From NCBI GenBank assembly GCA_021802595.1, contig JAJZRT010000002.1, positions 1 through 37,238 on the forward strand: a stretch of 37,238 bases of DNA. Direction: 5' to 3'. This document shows positions 1-9,357 of this stretch, one piece after another (position 1 is the stretch's first letter; every line of letters starts with the position of its first letter). A model generated the notes under the pieces. The model was not told where the DNA came from, did not search any database, and saw nothing but the letters and a program-made list of their open reading frames with translations. The position numbers and the translations under genes were made by a program. Source of the DNA: Pseudomonadota bacterium (GTDB taxonomy: Bacteria > Pseudomonadota > Gammaproteobacteria > Burkholderiales > Thiobacillaceae).

Positions 1-679
1 CGGCACACTGGCCACGGTAGGTGCCGATCTTGTCGGCCTTGAACCAGCTGTCCCGGATGAAACCCGGAATGCCGTCCTGCTTGACGCCAAACGCGGGTAC
101 CCACCAGGAGTGGATCACGTCGTTGGCGGTAACCAGCAAACGTATCCGTTTGCCCACCGGCACCACCATCGGTTCGTCCACTTCCAGCAGATAGTGCGCA
201 TCCTTGGCCGCGGTCCCGTCAATCTGCTCGCGCGGGGTGGCAAGGGTGCTGTAGAAGTGAACGCCATCGTTGAGATAGTCGTACCCCCATTTCCACTGGT
301 AGCCGGTGATCTTGACGGTCATGTCGGGATTGGAGGTGTCCTTCATATCGATCACGATCTTGGCGGCCGGATAGGCCATCCCCACCAGGATGACGAACGG
401 AATCACGGTCCAGATGATTTCGACCGTGGTGTTCTCGTGAAAATGCGCGGCCTTGTGGCCAACCGATTTGCGATGCTTGAACAGCGAATAGAACATCGCG
501 CCGAACACCACGACGAAAATTCCTATGCACACCAGCATGATGAGGCTGTGCAGATGGAACACGTCCCGCGCCACCTGACTCACCGGTGGCTGCAGGTTGT
601 ATGCATAGTCCGCCAGCGCCGACTGGCTGGCTGCCCACGCCGCCCCCACCACCCCTGCCCGTTGCCACATGCCTTTCAT
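1..679 (-). CDS. coxB: Cytochrome c oxidase subunit II, N-terminal part (runs off the window)
   Basis: This is the copper A subunit of the terminal oxidase, which takes electrons from cytochrome c at the periplasmic face of the inner membrane. The 226 visible residues show a signal peptide ending near ALA-DYA (about residue 23) and two membrane helices at about 43-68 and 86-110. The periplasmic cupredoxin domain follows, with the first CuA ligand H190 (VIHSWW) and the GQC motif (C225) right at the edge, so the remaining CuA ligands lie outside the window. The ATG at 679 has a purine-rich upstream stretch (GAGAGGACGGGAGA). The frame has no stop before position 1. The neighbouring DUF2244 gene is commonly found with oxidase genes. 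It is almost certainly a true oxidase subunit and not a nitrous-oxide reductase fragment. Confidence 0.95.
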   Translation of the reverse strand, partial: MKGMWQRAGVVGAAWAASQSALADYAYNLQPPVSQVARDVFHLHSLIMLVCIGIFVVVFGAMFYSLFKHRKSVGHKAAHFHENTTVEIIWTVIPFVILVGMAYPAAKIVIDMKDTSNPDMTVKITGYQWKWGYDYLNDGVHFYSTLATPREQIDGTAAKDAHYLLEVDEPMVVPVGKRIRLLVTANDVIHSWWVPAFGVKQDGIPGFIRDSWFKADKIGTYRGQCA

Positions 680-734
680 CGCGTCTCCCGTCCTCTCGAC
701 TTTGTTATGGGTAGCCGTTGCGGCGCGTACTGCC

Positions 735-1220
735 TTATGCCTGCAACTTCCTGCGCAACGTTGCAGCCAGTTGCAGCCGCGCCTCGTCGCTCAGGTACTG
801 TCCGACTTTCGTTTCACGACCGTGAGAACTGAGGCTCAGATGACACCCCCTGCCCGGTGCCCTGCAGTCGCATATCACGCGCGCCCACTGGCGATTCATT
901 TCGCGGCGCTCTCCGTTTGTGCCGGCATGCCATTCCAGCACCACCACATCCCCTTCGATCGTGAGCGTTTCGTAATCCCCTTCCCGACTGCGCAGGATTT
1001 CCAGGGACCATGCCAGAAGGCCAACCTCCAGTCCGGCAAATGGCAGGACCAGCCAGTATCCCAGCAGCGCAAACCCGCTTGCGGTTGCGAAACATATCGC
1101 TGCCAGGCTCCAGAACACGAGCCGCTGCTGGCTGTGCGTCAATGAATGATTAGGGCGGGATTGGAATACAAACGCGCCTGTTGACACCCCTTCACACTCT
1201 TCCGTATTCACCCGTTCCAT
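735..1220 (-). CDS. DUF2244 family integral membrane protein
   Basis: A 161-residue protein with a short N-terminal stretch, two closely spaced membrane helices (about residues 33-72 from the chosen start) and a soluble C-terminal part containing RGC and GQYLS. That organisation matches the DUF2244 family of proteins found beside heme-copper oxidase genes; their biochemical role is not established. It lies 55 bp upstream of coxB on the same strand, so the two may be cotranscribed. The start is uncertain. The ATG at 1220 lacks a clear ribosome site, while a GTG at 1187 has GAAGAG about ten bases upstream. An extension of 28 codons further upstream is possible but looks non-coding. Confidence 0.75.
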   Translation of the reverse strand: MERVNTEECEGVSTGAFVFQSRPNHSLTHSQQRLVFWSLAAICFATASGFALLGYWLVLPFAGLEVGLLAWSLEILRSREGDYETLTIEGDVVVLEWHAGTNGERREMNRQWARVICDCRAPGRGCHLSLSSHGRETKVGQYLSDEARLQLAATLRRKLQA

Positions 1221-1274
1221 AGCGAGAACCGAGGAAACCGCGTGCGGCAATATGTCGCAGACACTAACACGAGG

Positions 1275-1294
1275 CTGCTTGCCTGAACAAGCAG
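1275..1294. other. Perfect 7-bp stem-loop between bioD and the DUF2244 gene
   Basis: CTGCTTG and CAAGCAG pair perfectly around a six-base loop. The element lies downstream of bioD and upstream of the DUF2244 gene on the minus strand, next to a strongly AT-rich stretch (1300-1360). There is no T run on either side, so it is not a textbook intrinsic terminator. It could end the biotin operon transcript in another way, or be an operator or mRNA structure. No other feature is seen in 1221-1358. Confidence 0.35.
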
Positions 1295-1358
1295 TACGAT
1301 CCAACTAACTTATTGATTTATCTATAAAATATCGTTATTAAAGACTATTCTAAGATAC

Positions 1359-2030
1359 TTATTTTTGAGGCGGCGTCAGCCATTGCGGCGCGCTCGGGGC
1401 CGGATCGTCCCCGTGAAGAAAGTCCTGCACCCCCAGGCAGGGGCCAGGCAGGCGTGCATGCAGGGCCGCCACATTTTCCGCTGCGTACGGCATGGCCGGC
1501 TCGATATGGTTCCCCACCCAGCCGGCCCACGGCAGGCGCCGGCTGGCCACCGACTCGGCCGTCAGCATGGCATGACTGAGACAGCCCAGACGCAGCCCCA
1601 CCACCAGCACGACCGGCTGGCCGAGCCGTTGCGCCAGATCCGCCATGTCCTCGTGTTCGTTGAGCGGCACCCGCCAGCCACCCGCCCCTTCGACCACCAC
1701 CACGTCAGCCCTGGCCGCAAGCCGCGAATACGCGGCGGCAATGACCTCCAGGTCGATCCGCACGCCTGCGCGTTGCGCAGCGATGTGCGGCGCGATCGGT
1801 TCGGCAAGGGCGTAGGGGTTCACGTCGCACACGTCGGCATCGACATTGGCAGCCTGCACCAGCGCCACCACATCCCCGTTCAATTCCCCCGGCGCGCTGC
1901 CCGCCGACACCGGCTTCATGGCCGCCACGCGCAGCCCTCGTGCACGCAGGGCCCGGATCAGCGCCACCGCGACGCGGGTCTTGCCGACGCCGGTATCGGT
2001 GCCGGTGACGAAATAACCGCGCGCGTTCAT
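1359..2030 (-). CDS. bioD: Dethiobiotin synthetase BioD
   Basis: ATP-dependent enzyme that closes the ureido ring of dethiobiotin from diaminopelargonate and CO2, the penultimate step of biotin synthesis in the cytoplasm. At 223 residues it has normal family length. The P-loop GTDTGVGKT is at 10-18, followed by the substrate-binding lysine in AMKPVSAG (K39) and the EGAGG-type motif around residue 113. It is the last gene of a five-gene biotin operon. Its ATG overlaps the bioC stop as ATGA, which fixes the start at 2030. Confidence 0.97.
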   Translation of the reverse strand: MNARGYFVTGTDTGVGKTRVAVALIRALRARGLRVAAMKPVSAGSAPGELNGDVVALVQAANVDADVCDVNPYALAEPIAPHIAAQRAGVRIDLEVIAAAYSRLAARADVVVVEGAGGWRVPLNEHEDMADLAQRLGQPVVLVVGLRLGCLSHAMLTAESVASRRLPWAGWVGNHIEPAMPYAAENVAALHARLPGPCLGVQDFLHGDDPAPSAPQWLTPPQK

Positions 2031-2947
2031 GCCAGTCCCATTTTCCGGCGGCGCTCGCCGATGTTGAACTGGATCACCTGGCGCCCGTCTTCACGCTGCA
2101 TCTTGTCGCCCGCCCATGCATGACCATAGAGGACTTCGTACGTGGCCGGCAGGCGACCTTGCACCCGGTTCGCCTCGTACGCCTGCTCCAGCCGCCCCCA
2201 TGCCGACCTGCCGAGCAGGCCGCGCCGGCGGGTCGTGGCCGCGTTGTGGGCACCGATGCCCTTGAGATCACGCATCAGGGTTCTGAGATCGGCATAGGTC
2301 AGCGTCAGCATCTCCATTTCCATCACCGGGCTGGAAAAACCCGCGTGAATCAGCATGTCGCCGATGTCATGCAGGTCGATGAAGCGATTCACGTGCGGCG
2401 CATCGTCAATGGTGGAGAAAGCCGCCCGCAGCTCCTTCAGCGTATCGGGACCGAACGTGGCGAACATCAGCAGACCGCCCGGCGCAAGCACCCGGTGAAC
2501 CCCCTTGAGCGCGGCCTCCAGGTCGTGTGCCCATTGCAGCGCCAGGCTGGACCAGACAAGGTTCATGCTGTTCGCAGCGAACGGCAGCCGTTCCATGTCG
2601 GCACACACGAGGTGGGGCGCACGTGTGGCGGAAGGCGCCAGATGCCGCAGCGCACGCTGCGTCCATGTCGGCTGCGGCAACCGTCCACGGGCCGCCGCCA
2701 GCATGGCCGGCGCGATATCGAGCGCGCAGAGCTCGGCTTCCGCGTAGCGCGCATGCAGATGTGCCAGGCCGTAGCCGGTGCCGGCACCGACATCGAGCAC
2801 GCGTGCCGGCTGCAGCGCCATGAAATCGAGCCGCGCCAGCAGGCGGTCGCACACCTCGCGCTGCAGCACCGCATGTACATCGTAGCTGGCGGCAGCCTGG
2901 TCGAAAGCGCGCCGCACCTCGGCAAGGTCGAGTTCGGATTCACTCAT
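2027..2947 (-). CDS. bioC: Malonyl-ACP O-methyltransferase BioC
   Basis: SAM-dependent methyltransferase that caps malonyl-ACP as a methyl ester so that fatty-acid synthase can build pimeloyl-ACP methyl ester. The 306-residue protein has the class I SAM motif VLDVGAGTGYG at 50-60. Its C-terminal tail is longer than in the E. coli enzyme (about 250 residues), as in other betaproteobacterial BioC proteins. The ATG at 2947 overlaps the bioH stop by 8 bp. An upstream in-frame extension of 36 residues lies entirely within bioH and reads as out-of-frame sequence, so it was dropped. Confidence 0.93.
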   Translation of the reverse strand: MSESELDLAEVRRAFDQAAASYDVHAVLQREVCDRLLARLDFMALQPARVLDVGAGTGYGLAHLHARYAEAELCALDIAPAMLAAARGRLPQPTWTQRALRHLAPSATRAPHLVCADMERLPFAANSMNLVWSSLALQWAHDLEAALKGVHRVLAPGGLLMFATFGPDTLKELRAAFSTIDDAPHVNRFIDLHDIGDMLIHAGFSSPVMEMEMLTLTYADLRTLMRDLKGIGAHNAATTRRRGLLGRSAWGRLEQAYEANRVQGRLPATYEVLYGHAWAGDKMQREDGRQVIQFNIGERRRKMGLA

Positions 2948-3686
2948 GGGCAAAACGCCGGATCGCCGCCGCCACGTCCTCGCCATGTGACAGATGCGGT
3001 GCATGCGCCGCGCGCGCGAACTCGACATGCCGCGCAGCAGGCAAGACCTCCGCAAGCCAGGCGCCTGCCGCGGCGGGCGTCAGCGTGTCGAGGGCACCGT
3101 GCAGGATCAGGGCGGGTTGCGTCAGCCGCGGCAGCTCGCTGCGCAGGTCGGCCTGCCGAAGTATGTCCAGACCGCTAGCCAGTGCCTCGGCACGTGTCTC
3201 GGGTGCCGCCAGCAGCGTCTGCTGCAAGGACTGCAGCAGCGCTTTCTGCCCCGCCATGCCGCGCGTCTGCAGGCCGAGAAAACGCAACAGTGTGGCCTGG
3301 GGATCGGTCAGCAGGGCCGCGCCAAACGCCTGCAGGTCGGCGAGGGCCATACCGTGCGCCCAGCCGTCCGCCGCAACGAATCTGGGTGTCGACGCCAGCA
3401 GGATCAGACGCGCGATCTTGCCGGGCTGGTCGAGTGCCGCGCGCATGGCCACCTGGCCGCCCAGCGACCAGCCGAGCAGCAGGGCCCCGTCCGGGAGCTG
3501 CTGCACCAGGTCGTCCGCCCAGCTCTGCAGGGTGTTCTGCGGCAGGGCGTCGCGGCCGCCATGCCCCGGCAGGTCGAGTGCGCACACCTCGAAATCGTCA
3601 GCCAGTTTCTCGGCCAGGGTATCGAACACACGCGCATTCATGCCCCAGCCGTGAACCAGTGCGAGGACAGGTCTAGTCGGATGCAT
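2940..3686 (-). CDS. bioH: Pimeloyl-ACP methyl ester carboxylesterase BioH
   Basis: Alpha/beta hydrolase that removes the methyl ester from pimeloyl-ACP and so ends chain building in biotin synthesis. The 248-residue protein shows the nucleophile elbow GWSLGG (S74), the acid in HGALD (D200) and the histidine in AAHAPH (H228), with the oxyanion-hole region VHGWG near the N-terminus. It sits between bioF and bioC with overlaps on both sides (14 bp and 8 bp), so translation is probably coupled. Placement between bioF and bioC makes BioH more likely than a general esterase. Confidence 0.94.
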   Translation of the reverse strand: MHPTRPVLALVHGWGMNARVFDTLAEKLADDFEVCALDLPGHGGRDALPQNTLQSWADDLVQQLPDGALLLGWSLGGQVAMRAALDQPGKIARLILLASTPRFVAADGWAHGMALADLQAFGAALLTDPQATLLRFLGLQTRGMAGQKALLQSLQQTLLAAPETRAEALASGLDILRQADLRSELPRLTQPALILHGALDTLTPAAAGAWLAEVLPAARHVEFARAAHAPHLSHGEDVAAAIRRFAHE

Positions 3687-4833
3687 GCAGGGCCTCGATC
3701 AGTTGTGCGACATCGTCGGCGCTGTGTGCAGCCGACAGGGTGATGCGCAACCGCGCCGTGTTGGCGGGCACCGTCGGCGTGCGGATCGCCGGCACCAGCA
3801 GGCCACGTGCGAGCAGGACCTGCGACAGCCGCACCGCGTCGGCATTCGCGCCGACCAGCAGCGGCTGGATCGGCGTCGCCGAGTCCATCAGCCTGCCGCG
3901 TTTCAGGCCGGACAGCCCCGCGCGTAATTGTGCGACATGGCTGCGCAGGCGTTCGCGCCGCACAGCCCCCGCCTCGATCTGCCGCAGGCTTTCCAGCAGG
4001 CACGCCGCCAGCAGCGGCGGCGACGCCGTGGTGTAGATGTAGGGGCGGGCTTTCTGGATCAGCCAGTCGATCACGCCGGCATGCGCCGCCACCGCCGCGC
4101 CCCCCACGCCCGCGGCCTTGCCCAGCGTTGCCAGGTAGATCACGCGGTCGTTCGCGCGCGCGCGTTCCGTCAATCCGCCGCGGCCCTCGTCCAGAACGCC
4201 GAAGCCATGGGCATCGTCCAGATACAGCCAGGCGTCGTAGCGTTCCGCCAGATCGAGCAGCGCATCGACCGGCGCCACATCGCCGTCCATGCTGAACACC
4301 AGGTCCGACACGATCAGCCTGTCCTGCGCCGCGCTCTGCGCGAGCTGGCTTTCGAGCTGGGCGAGGTCGCCGTGGCGATAGCGGGAGAAGCGCGCGCCGG
4401 ACAGCTGTGCGGCATCGATCAGCGAGGCGTGATTGAGCTTGTCGGCGAACACCTCGCCGTGGCGCCCGACCAGCGCGGTGACCACCGCGAGGTTGGCCAG
4501 GTAGCCGGTGGAAAACAGCAGGGCTGCCGGCTTGCCGACGAAGCGCGCGAAGGCGGCTTCGAAATCGTGATGGAAACGGTGATGGCCGGTGATGAGATGC
4601 GCCGCGCCCGCACCGACGCCGCACTGATCGAGTGCGGCGTGCGCGGCGGCGACCAGCGCCGGATCGGCGGCGAGTCCGAGATAGTCGTTGCTGCAGAAGG
4701 AAACGACGCGCTGGCCGTCGATCGTGACGTGGGCGCCCTGCGCGCTGTCGAGCAGCAGGCGCCGCCGATCGAGGTGGTCGGTCTTCAGCGCCGCCAGCCC
4801 CTGCTGCAGGCGGGTCAGCGCCGCGTGTGTCAC
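3673..4833 (-). CDS. bioF: 8-amino-7-oxononanoate synthase BioF
   Basis: PLP-dependent condensing enzyme that joins pimeloyl-ACP with L-alanine in the first step of biotin ring assembly. Length is 386 residues, against 384 in E. coli. It has the fold-type I signature YLDDAHGFG (about 204-212) and the Schiff-base lysine in TLGKA (K239). I chose the GTG at 4833 because it forms a GTGA overlap with the bioB stop and gives the usual N-terminus. The frame stays open for a further 257 codons upstream, but that part is bioB read in the wrong frame. Confidence 0.95.
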   Translation of the reverse strand: MTHAALTRLQQGLAALKTDHLDRRRLLLDSAQGAHVTIDGQRVVSFCSNDYLGLAADPALVAAAHAALDQCGVGAGAAHLITGHHRFHHDFEAAFARFVGKPAALLFSTGYLANLAVVTALVGRHGEVFADKLNHASLIDAAQLSGARFSRYRHGDLAQLESQLAQSAAQDRLIVSDLVFSMDGDVAPVDALLDLAERYDAWLYLDDAHGFGVLDEGRGGLTERARANDRVIYLATLGKAAGVGGAAVAAHAGVIDWLIQKARPYIYTTASPPLLAACLLESLRQIEAGAVRRERLRSHVAQLRAGLSGLKRGRLMDSATPIQPLLVGANADAVRLSQVLLARGLLVPAIRTPTVPANTARLRITLSAAHSADDVAQLIEALHASD

Positions 4834-5783
4834 AACGCGGTCAGGCCCAGGCTGTCGAACAGGCGCTGGTCGCGTTCCCATTCGGGGTTGCCGGTGGTGA
4901 GCAGTTTCTCGCCGTAGAAGATCGAATTGGCACCGGCGAGGAAGCACAGCGCCTGCACCGCGTCGCTCATCTGCTGGCGACCGGCGGACAGCCGCACGAA
5001 GCTCTTCGGCATGCAGATGCGCGCGACCGCGATGGTACGCACGAATTCCAGCGGATCGAGTGCCTCGGTGCCAGCGAGCGGCGTGCCCTCGACCTGCACC
5101 AGCAGGTTGATCGGCACCGACTCCGGCTGCGGGTCGAGCGAGGCCAGCTGCGCGATCAGGCCGGCACGCTGGGTGCGCGATTCGCCCATGCCGACGATGC
5201 CGCCGCAGCAGACATGCAGATCGGCGTGGCGCACGCGTTCGAGCGTATCGAGGCGGTCCTGGTACTCGCGGGTGGTGATGATCTCGCCGTAGAACTCGGG
5301 CGCAGTGTCGAGATTGTGGTTGTAGTAGTCGAGGCCGGCGTCCTTCAGCTGCTCGGCCTGGCCGTCCTTCAGCATGCCCAGCGTGGCGCAGGTCTCCAGT
5401 CCCAGCGCCTTCACTTCGCGCACCATGTCGAGCACGGGTTCGAGATCGCGCTGCTTGGGACCGCGCCAGGCGGCGCCCATGCAGAAGCGCGAGGCGCCGG
5501 CGGCCTTGGCGGCCTTCGCCGCCTTCAGCACGTCGTCGAGATCGAGCAGGCCCTGGTTCTCGACGCCGGCGTCGTAGCGCGCCGACTGCGGGCAGTAGCC
5601 GCAATCCTCGGAACAGCCACCGGTCTTGATCGACAACAGCGTGGAAAGCTGCATCTTGTTGGGATCGAAGTTCTGGCGGTGAACCGTCTGCGCCTGGAAC
5701 ATCAGGTCGGCGAACGGCAGTGCGAACAGGACGTCGATGTCGGCCACCGAACGGCGCACGGGGGGATGGGCCAGATCATTCAT
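4830..5783 (-). CDS. bioB: Biotin synthase BioB (radical SAM)
   Basis: Radical SAM enzyme that inserts sulfur into dethiobiotin to give biotin. The 317-residue protein carries the cluster motif C-x3-C-x2-C as CSEDCGYC (C57, C61, C64), followed by the TIM-barrel regions typical of the family (for example YYNHNLDT). It is the first gene of the five-gene biotin operon. The ATG at 5783 is preceded by GAGG at 5793-5796 with nine bases between. A longer in-frame start at 5858 would add 25 residues with no similarity to the family, so I rejected it. No BirA operator could be recognised by eye. Confidence 0.97.
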   Translation of the reverse strand: MNDLAHPPVRRSVADIDVLFALPFADLMFQAQTVHRQNFDPNKMQLSTLLSIKTGGCSEDCGYCPQSARYDAGVENQGLLDLDDVLKAAKAAKAAGASRFCMGAAWRGPKQRDLEPVLDMVREVKALGLETCATLGMLKDGQAEQLKDAGLDYYNHNLDTAPEFYGEIITTREYQDRLDTLERVRHADLHVCCGGIVGMGESRTQRAGLIAQLASLDPQPESVPINLLVQVEGTPLAGTEALDPLEFVRTIAVARICMPKSFVRLSAGRQQMSDAVQALCFLAGANSIFYGEKLLTTGNPEWERDQRLFDSLGLTAL

Positions 5784-5886
5784 TGATTGTCGCCTCGTAA
5801 ATTCATCAAGCCATGCAAGCGCCATACGGCGACAGGAGCCCTTCGCGGTCGTGCGCATCCCGCTCCGCGGGAGCCCGGCTTGCCGC

Positions 5887-6339
5887 TCATAGCTCCACCT
5901 CTATCGTCATGTCCTGCCATGGCTCGCGCGCGGCCTTGTAAATATCAAACAGCGCCCACGGCACGATGATCGTCACCGCCAAGCCCAGCACCAGCATCAA
6001 TCCCGGCCAGCCGCCCAGCAGGTCATAGAGCGGCTGGCCGAACACCACCAGGCTGCCCATCACACCGTAATAGCGGTACCCTGCCCACTTGTTGTAATGG
6101 GTCGTGCGCGGGTTGGGATGGTGCGCGATACTGGCATAGACGAAAATCGATGCCCCCAGCCAGATCATCACCGGCGGCAGCGACAGCACCAAAGGCAGGA
6201 AGCCGATTTTATGGCTGGCAAGAAGCTTTCCCAGCAGCAGGGTCGTCAGAGAAATCAGCAGCACCGCGATGGTGATGAGATTGAATAGCTGCGCGGAAAA
6301 ACGGGAAGACGAAGCGGAAATGACACGTTTGACTTTCAT
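5887..6339 (-). CDS. Small integral membrane protein of unknown function
   Basis: A 150-residue protein with a basic N-terminus (KVKR) and about four hydrophobic helices, near residues 17-37, 45-70, 90-107 and 110-130, then an acidic tail ending EVEL. I do not recognise the family. It lies 103 bp upstream of bioB on the same strand and is divergent from comF across a 53-bp gap, so it may share the biotin operon promoter. The gap to bioB (5784-5886) holds a small GC hairpin (GCTCC/GGAGC) without a T run. The start lacks a good ribosome site. Confidence 0.7.
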   Translation of the reverse strand: MKVKRVISASSSRFSAQLFNLITIAVLLISLTTLLLGKLLASHKIGFLPLVLSLPPVMIWLGASIFVYASIAHHPNPRTTHYNKWAGYRYYGVMGSLVVFGQPLYDLLGGWPGLMLVLGLAVTIIVPWALFDIYKAAREPWQDMTIEVEL

Positions 6340-6392
6340 GACCCTATTCTCAAGGAGGGGCCGCTCACTGTCAATTTTCGATCACCATAAAA

Positions 6393-7085
6393 TTGAACAT
6401 CAGCTCATTTTTTAACCATATATTGCCGCGCAACTGCCTCCTGTGCGGAGATACGGCGGGGGCGGGGCACCTATGCCCCGCCTGTCTGGCCGACCTGCCC
6501 TGGCACACGCAGGCGCAGTGCCCGCAGTGCGCCACTCCCACCCCGCTTGGGCAGACCTGCGGCGCCTGCCTCAAACGTCCGCCCGCGTTCGGGCGCACGC
6601 TTGCGGCACTCGGCTACGCCTTTCCCCTCGACCGCCTGATCCCGCGCCTGAAATATCACGGCCGCCTCGCCATCGCGCCGGCGCTGGGCGAGTGCCTCGC
6701 CCGCATTGTGGAAGGCACCCCTGCGCCGGATCGCCTGATCGCCATGCCCCTGCATGCGCAGCGCATCCGCGAACGCGGCTTCAACCACGCCACCGAGATC
6801 GCGCGCGAAGTGGCCAAGCGACTGCGACTGCCACTCGATACCGGCAGTTGCCAGCGCATCCGCGACACGCCGCCGCAGATGGGCTTGAAGCACGACGCGC
6901 GACGCCGCAACCTGCGCGGCGCATTTGCGTGCTCGGGCGACATGCGGGGACAACACATTGCCCTGATCGACGACGTGATGACCACGGGTAGCAGTCTTGA
7001 TGAACTGGCCGGAACCCTGAGACGGGCGGGCGCACGCGAGGTAACGTGCTGGGTGGCAGCGCGTACGCTGCCACCCGGCGACTGA
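6393..7085 (+). CDS. comF: ComF/GntX family phosphoribosyltransferase-like protein
   Basis: ComF-type proteins combine an N-terminal zinc-ribbon region with a phosphoribosyltransferase fold. They are linked to DNA uptake in competent bacteria, although many homologues have no proven role. This 230-residue protein has cysteine pairs at C15/C18, C28/C31, C43/C46 and C56/C59. The PRPP-binding loop ALIDDVMTTGSS is at about 190-201, and RERGFNHA at about 126-133 is typical of the family. The start is a TTG at 6393 and is weakly supported. A strong AGGAGG-like site at 6353-6358 has no start codon at usable distance, and a second TTG exists at 6423. Confidence 0.9.
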   Translation: MNISSFFNHILPRNCLLCGDTAGAGHLCPACLADLPWHTQAQCPQCATPTPLGQTCGACLKRPPAFGRTLAALGYAFPLDRLIPRLKYHGRLAIAPALGECLARIVEGTPAPDRLIAMPLHAQRIRERGFNHATEIAREVAKRLRLPLDTGSCQRIRDTPPQMGLKHDARRRNLRGAFACSGDMRGQHIALIDDVMTTGSSLDELAGTLRRAGAREVTCWVAARTLPPGD

Positions 7086-7130
7086 ACCGGCCGATCGGCG
7101 CCCCCGGTCGCCCCGCCGTGGGTGCTACGC

Positions 7131-8006
7131 TCAGGCGGCTTTGGCGTAGGCTGCCGCGGCCCCCCGCGGAAACCCTTCCTCGATCGGCAACGACGGATCG
7201 CGCGACCACTCGTTCCACGAACCGAAATATATCTTCACGTTCCGGATGCCCGCCTCCCTAAGGATGAGGAAGGTATTGGATGCGCGCGCGCCCTTGAAGC
7301 AATACACGATCACCGGCGTCTCCGGCGTGATGCCGGCCGTCAGGCATTCGGCCAGCACCTCCTCCTTCGCCTTGAACACCGGACCATCGGCCCCCGGCTT
7401 CATCAGGCGATACCACTCGATCCAGCGCGCACCGGGAATGCGTCCCCTTCGCGGGCAGAAGTCCGGACCGTAGGGCGACGAACTCGCCCCGATCCATTCG
7501 TCGACGTCGCGCACGTCGAGCAGGACCGTGCTGCCGGACTTCACCGCTGCGAGCATCGCCTCCTTGTCCACCATCACGTCGGCTGGCGCGCCTGCAGGGA
7601 AGGTCGCCGGGACCGGCATCGCCGGCTCCGTGCTGGCTGGCAGGCCTGCGGCCAGCCAGGCCTGATAGCCCCCGTGCAGCACCTTGATGTTGGGATAACC
7701 GAGATGGCTGAGGATGAAATAGCCGCGGCACGACTGGCCAAAGCCGGTATTCATGGCATCCTCGTACAGCACGGCCGTTTCCTTGCCCGACAGGCCGGCC
7801 GCCCCGAACGCCTCGGCGAATTTTTCCTTCATCGCCACCAGACCGTCCGTGTCCGTGGTCGCCAGATAGGTAAAGATATCGCGCAGATTCACCGCACCGG
7901 GCAGATGCCCCTTGGCGTATACGCCCGGGTCGCGGGTGTCGATCATCAGCATGGGTTCGCTCGCCATCGCAGCCTGCAAGTCGGCAGGTTCGATCAGTAC
8001 GCTCAT
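7131..8006 (-). CDS. Two-domain rhodanese-type sulfurtransferase
   Basis: Predicted thiosulfate or 3-mercaptopyruvate sulfurtransferase of 291 residues with tandem rhodanese domains (about 5-125 and 142-280). The active-site loop in the second domain is CFKGAR (C236). A loop with both a basic residue and Arg is closer to thiosulfate-type than mercaptopyruvate-type enzymes, but specificity is not certain. The first domain has a further Cys at 93 that is not in an active-site loop. The ATG at 8006 follows GGGAGAGAAGG, a good ribosome site. It stands alone, convergent with comF across 45 bp; that gap contains the palindrome GCCGATCGGC but no T tract. Confidence 0.92.
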   Translation of the reverse strand: MSVLIEPADLQAAMASEPMLMIDTRDPGVYAKGHLPGAVNLRDIFTYLATTDTDGLVAMKEKFAEAFGAAGLSGKETAVLYEDAMNTGFGQSCRGYFILSHLGYPNIKVLHGGYQAWLAAGLPASTEPAMPVPATFPAGAPADVMVDKEAMLAAVKSGSTVLLDVRDVDEWIGASSSPYGPDFCPRRGRIPGARWIEWYRLMKPGADGPVFKAKEEVLAECLTAGITPETPVIVYCFKGARASNTFLILREAGIRNVKIYFGSWNEWSRDPSLPIEEGFPRGAAAAYAKAA

Positions 8007-8180
8007 CCTTCTCTCCCAGGTCAGAATGCAGATGCATACGCCCGAGCAGCAAGCATGCCAGTCATGTAAAACGCTGCGAACCGGCACCCGGCGCGGTTCT
8101 CACGGCCATGGCCGCGTCATGGTCCGCGGCCAATCGTTTACAAAATGCTGACAGATTGCAGGAGAATCCGGGGCGACACG

Positions 8181-8215
8181 TTCCCCACAGGGGAAGCTGA
8201 CTCCGGCTGCGCCGG
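8181..8215. terminator. Two adjacent GC hairpins after the dgt-like gene
   Basis: CCGGC/GCCGG (8203-8215) and TTCCCC/GGGGAA (8181-8195) form perfect 5-bp and 6-bp stems with 3-base loops immediately downstream of the dGTPase gene stop on the minus strand. No T run follows, so this is a weak terminator candidate. The rest of the 210-bp gap 8007-8216 should contain the sulfurtransferase promoter, but I could not identify convincing boxes. Confidence 0.3.
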
Positions 8216-8216
8216 T

Positions 8217-9347
8217 TCAACCGTAAATCTCTTCCACCGCGAAAATCCGCCGGTGTTCGCGCATGGCATAGCGGTCGGTCATCCCGGCGATGTAGTCGGC
8301 CACCGCGCGTGCGCCTTCGAGCGATTCGCGCGCCTGGTGTTCGGGCGGCAGCAGTCGGGCATCGCCGGTAAAGGCCGTGTAGAGATCGCTGATGATGCGG
8401 CTGGCCTTGGCGCTCATGCGTGCCACCTTGTAGTGGCGATACAGGTGGTGCAGAAGGAAACGCTTGAGTTCGCGGTGTTCGTCGAGCAGCGCGGGACTGA
8501 AGGCCGCCAGCGGGGGGGCTGCACGCACCTCGGCGAGGGTCTGTACGCCGCTGCTCTCGATATTCGTCCGCGTGGTATTCACCAGATCGAGGATCAGCGT
8601 GTTGATGATGCGGCGCACGGTTTCGGTCACCACGCGGCGGCCTTGCAAGGCCGGGTATCTCGCGCGCACCTCGGCGAGGTGGCGGGCAAAGATCTGCACT
8701 TCGCTCAACTGCTCCAGCGTGATCAGCCCGGAGCGCAGGCCGTCGTCGACGTCATGGTTGTTGTAGGCGATCTCGTCGGCGAGGTTGGCGATCTGCGCTT
8801 CCAGCGAGGGCTGCTGCTTGTCGAGAAAGCGCCGCCCGATCTCGCCGAGCTTCTCGGCATTGCCGAGCGCGCAATGCTTGAGGATGCCCTCACGCGCCTC
8901 GAAGGTGAGGTTGAGCCCGTCGAATTCGGCGTAGCGCTCCTCCAGCAGGTCGACCACGCGCAGCGATTGCAGATTGTGCTCGAAGCCGCCGTGCTCGCGC
9001 ATGCAGGCATTGAGCGCATCCTGCCCGGCGTGGCCGAACGGCGTATGGCCGAGGTCGTGCGCCAGCGCCACCGCCTCGACCAGGTCTTCGTTGAGGTTCA
9101 GCAAACGGGCGATGGTGCGGCCGATCTGCGCCACTTCGATGCTGTGGGTGAGGCGGGTGCGGAACAGGTCGCCTTCGTGGTTCACGAACACCTGGGTCTT
9201 GTATTCCAGCCGGCGGAACGCGGTGGAGTGGATGATGCGGTCGCGGTCGCGCTGGAACTCGGAGCGCGGCGCGGCGGGCGGCTCGGCGTGCAGGCGGCCG
9301 CGGGATTGACTGGAATGCGCTGCATAGGGTGCGAACGACGGTTCCAT
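8217..9347 (-). CDS. dgt: dGTPase-like HD-domain nucleotide triphosphohydrolase
   Basis: Cytoplasmic metal-dependent enzyme predicted to split deoxynucleoside triphosphates into nucleoside and tripolyphosphate. The 376-residue protein shows the N-terminal basic motif ([19 protein letters not shown]), the metal-binding histidine in RLTHS (H68) and the HD pair in [12 protein letters not shown] (H97, D98), followed by FEHNLQSLR. This length and motif set fit the shorter dGTPase-like group. It starts 10 bp after the aroB stop, so the two are probably cotranscribed, an association common in proteobacteria. Whether dGTP is the real substrate cannot be read from sequence. Confidence 0.93.
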   Translation of the reverse strand: MEPSFAPYAAHSSQSRGRLHAEPPAAPRSEFQRDRDRIIHSTAFRRLEYKTQVFVNHEGDLFRTRLTHSIEVAQIGRTIARLLNLNEDLVEAVALAHDLGHTPFGHAGQDALNACMREHGGFEHNLQSLRVVDLLEERYAEFDGLNLTFEAREGILKHCALGNAEKLGEIGRRFLDKQQPSLEAQIANLADEIAYNNHDVDDGLRSGLITLEQLSEVQIFARHLAEVRARYPALQGRRVVTETVRRIINTLILDLVNTTRTNIESSGVQTLAEVRAAPPLAAFSPALLDEHRELKRFLLHHLYRHYKVARMSAKASRIISDLYTAFTGDARLLPPEHQARESLEGARAVADYIAGMTDRYAMREHRRIFAVEEIYG

Positions 9348-9357
9348 CAGGATTTCT

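Noticed and set aside
3638..4624. 328-codon minus-strand frame overlapping bioF
   Set aside because: It is bioF read in the wrong frame; the product is Arg/Gly/Ala-rich without motifs.
4834..5604. Apparent in-frame extension that would fuse bioB-region sequence to BioF
   Set aside because: The extension is the wrong frame of bioB; a GTGA overlap gives a normal-length BioF.
6353..6358. Strong AGGAGG-like site as the comF ribosome binding site
   Set aside because: No ATG, GTG or TTG in the comF frame lies at a usable distance; the first possible start is 35 bases downstream.
7086..7130. Palindrome GCCGATCGGC between comF and the sulfurtransferase as a terminator
   Set aside because: A self-complementary 10-mer without loop or T run cannot form a typical terminator hairpin.
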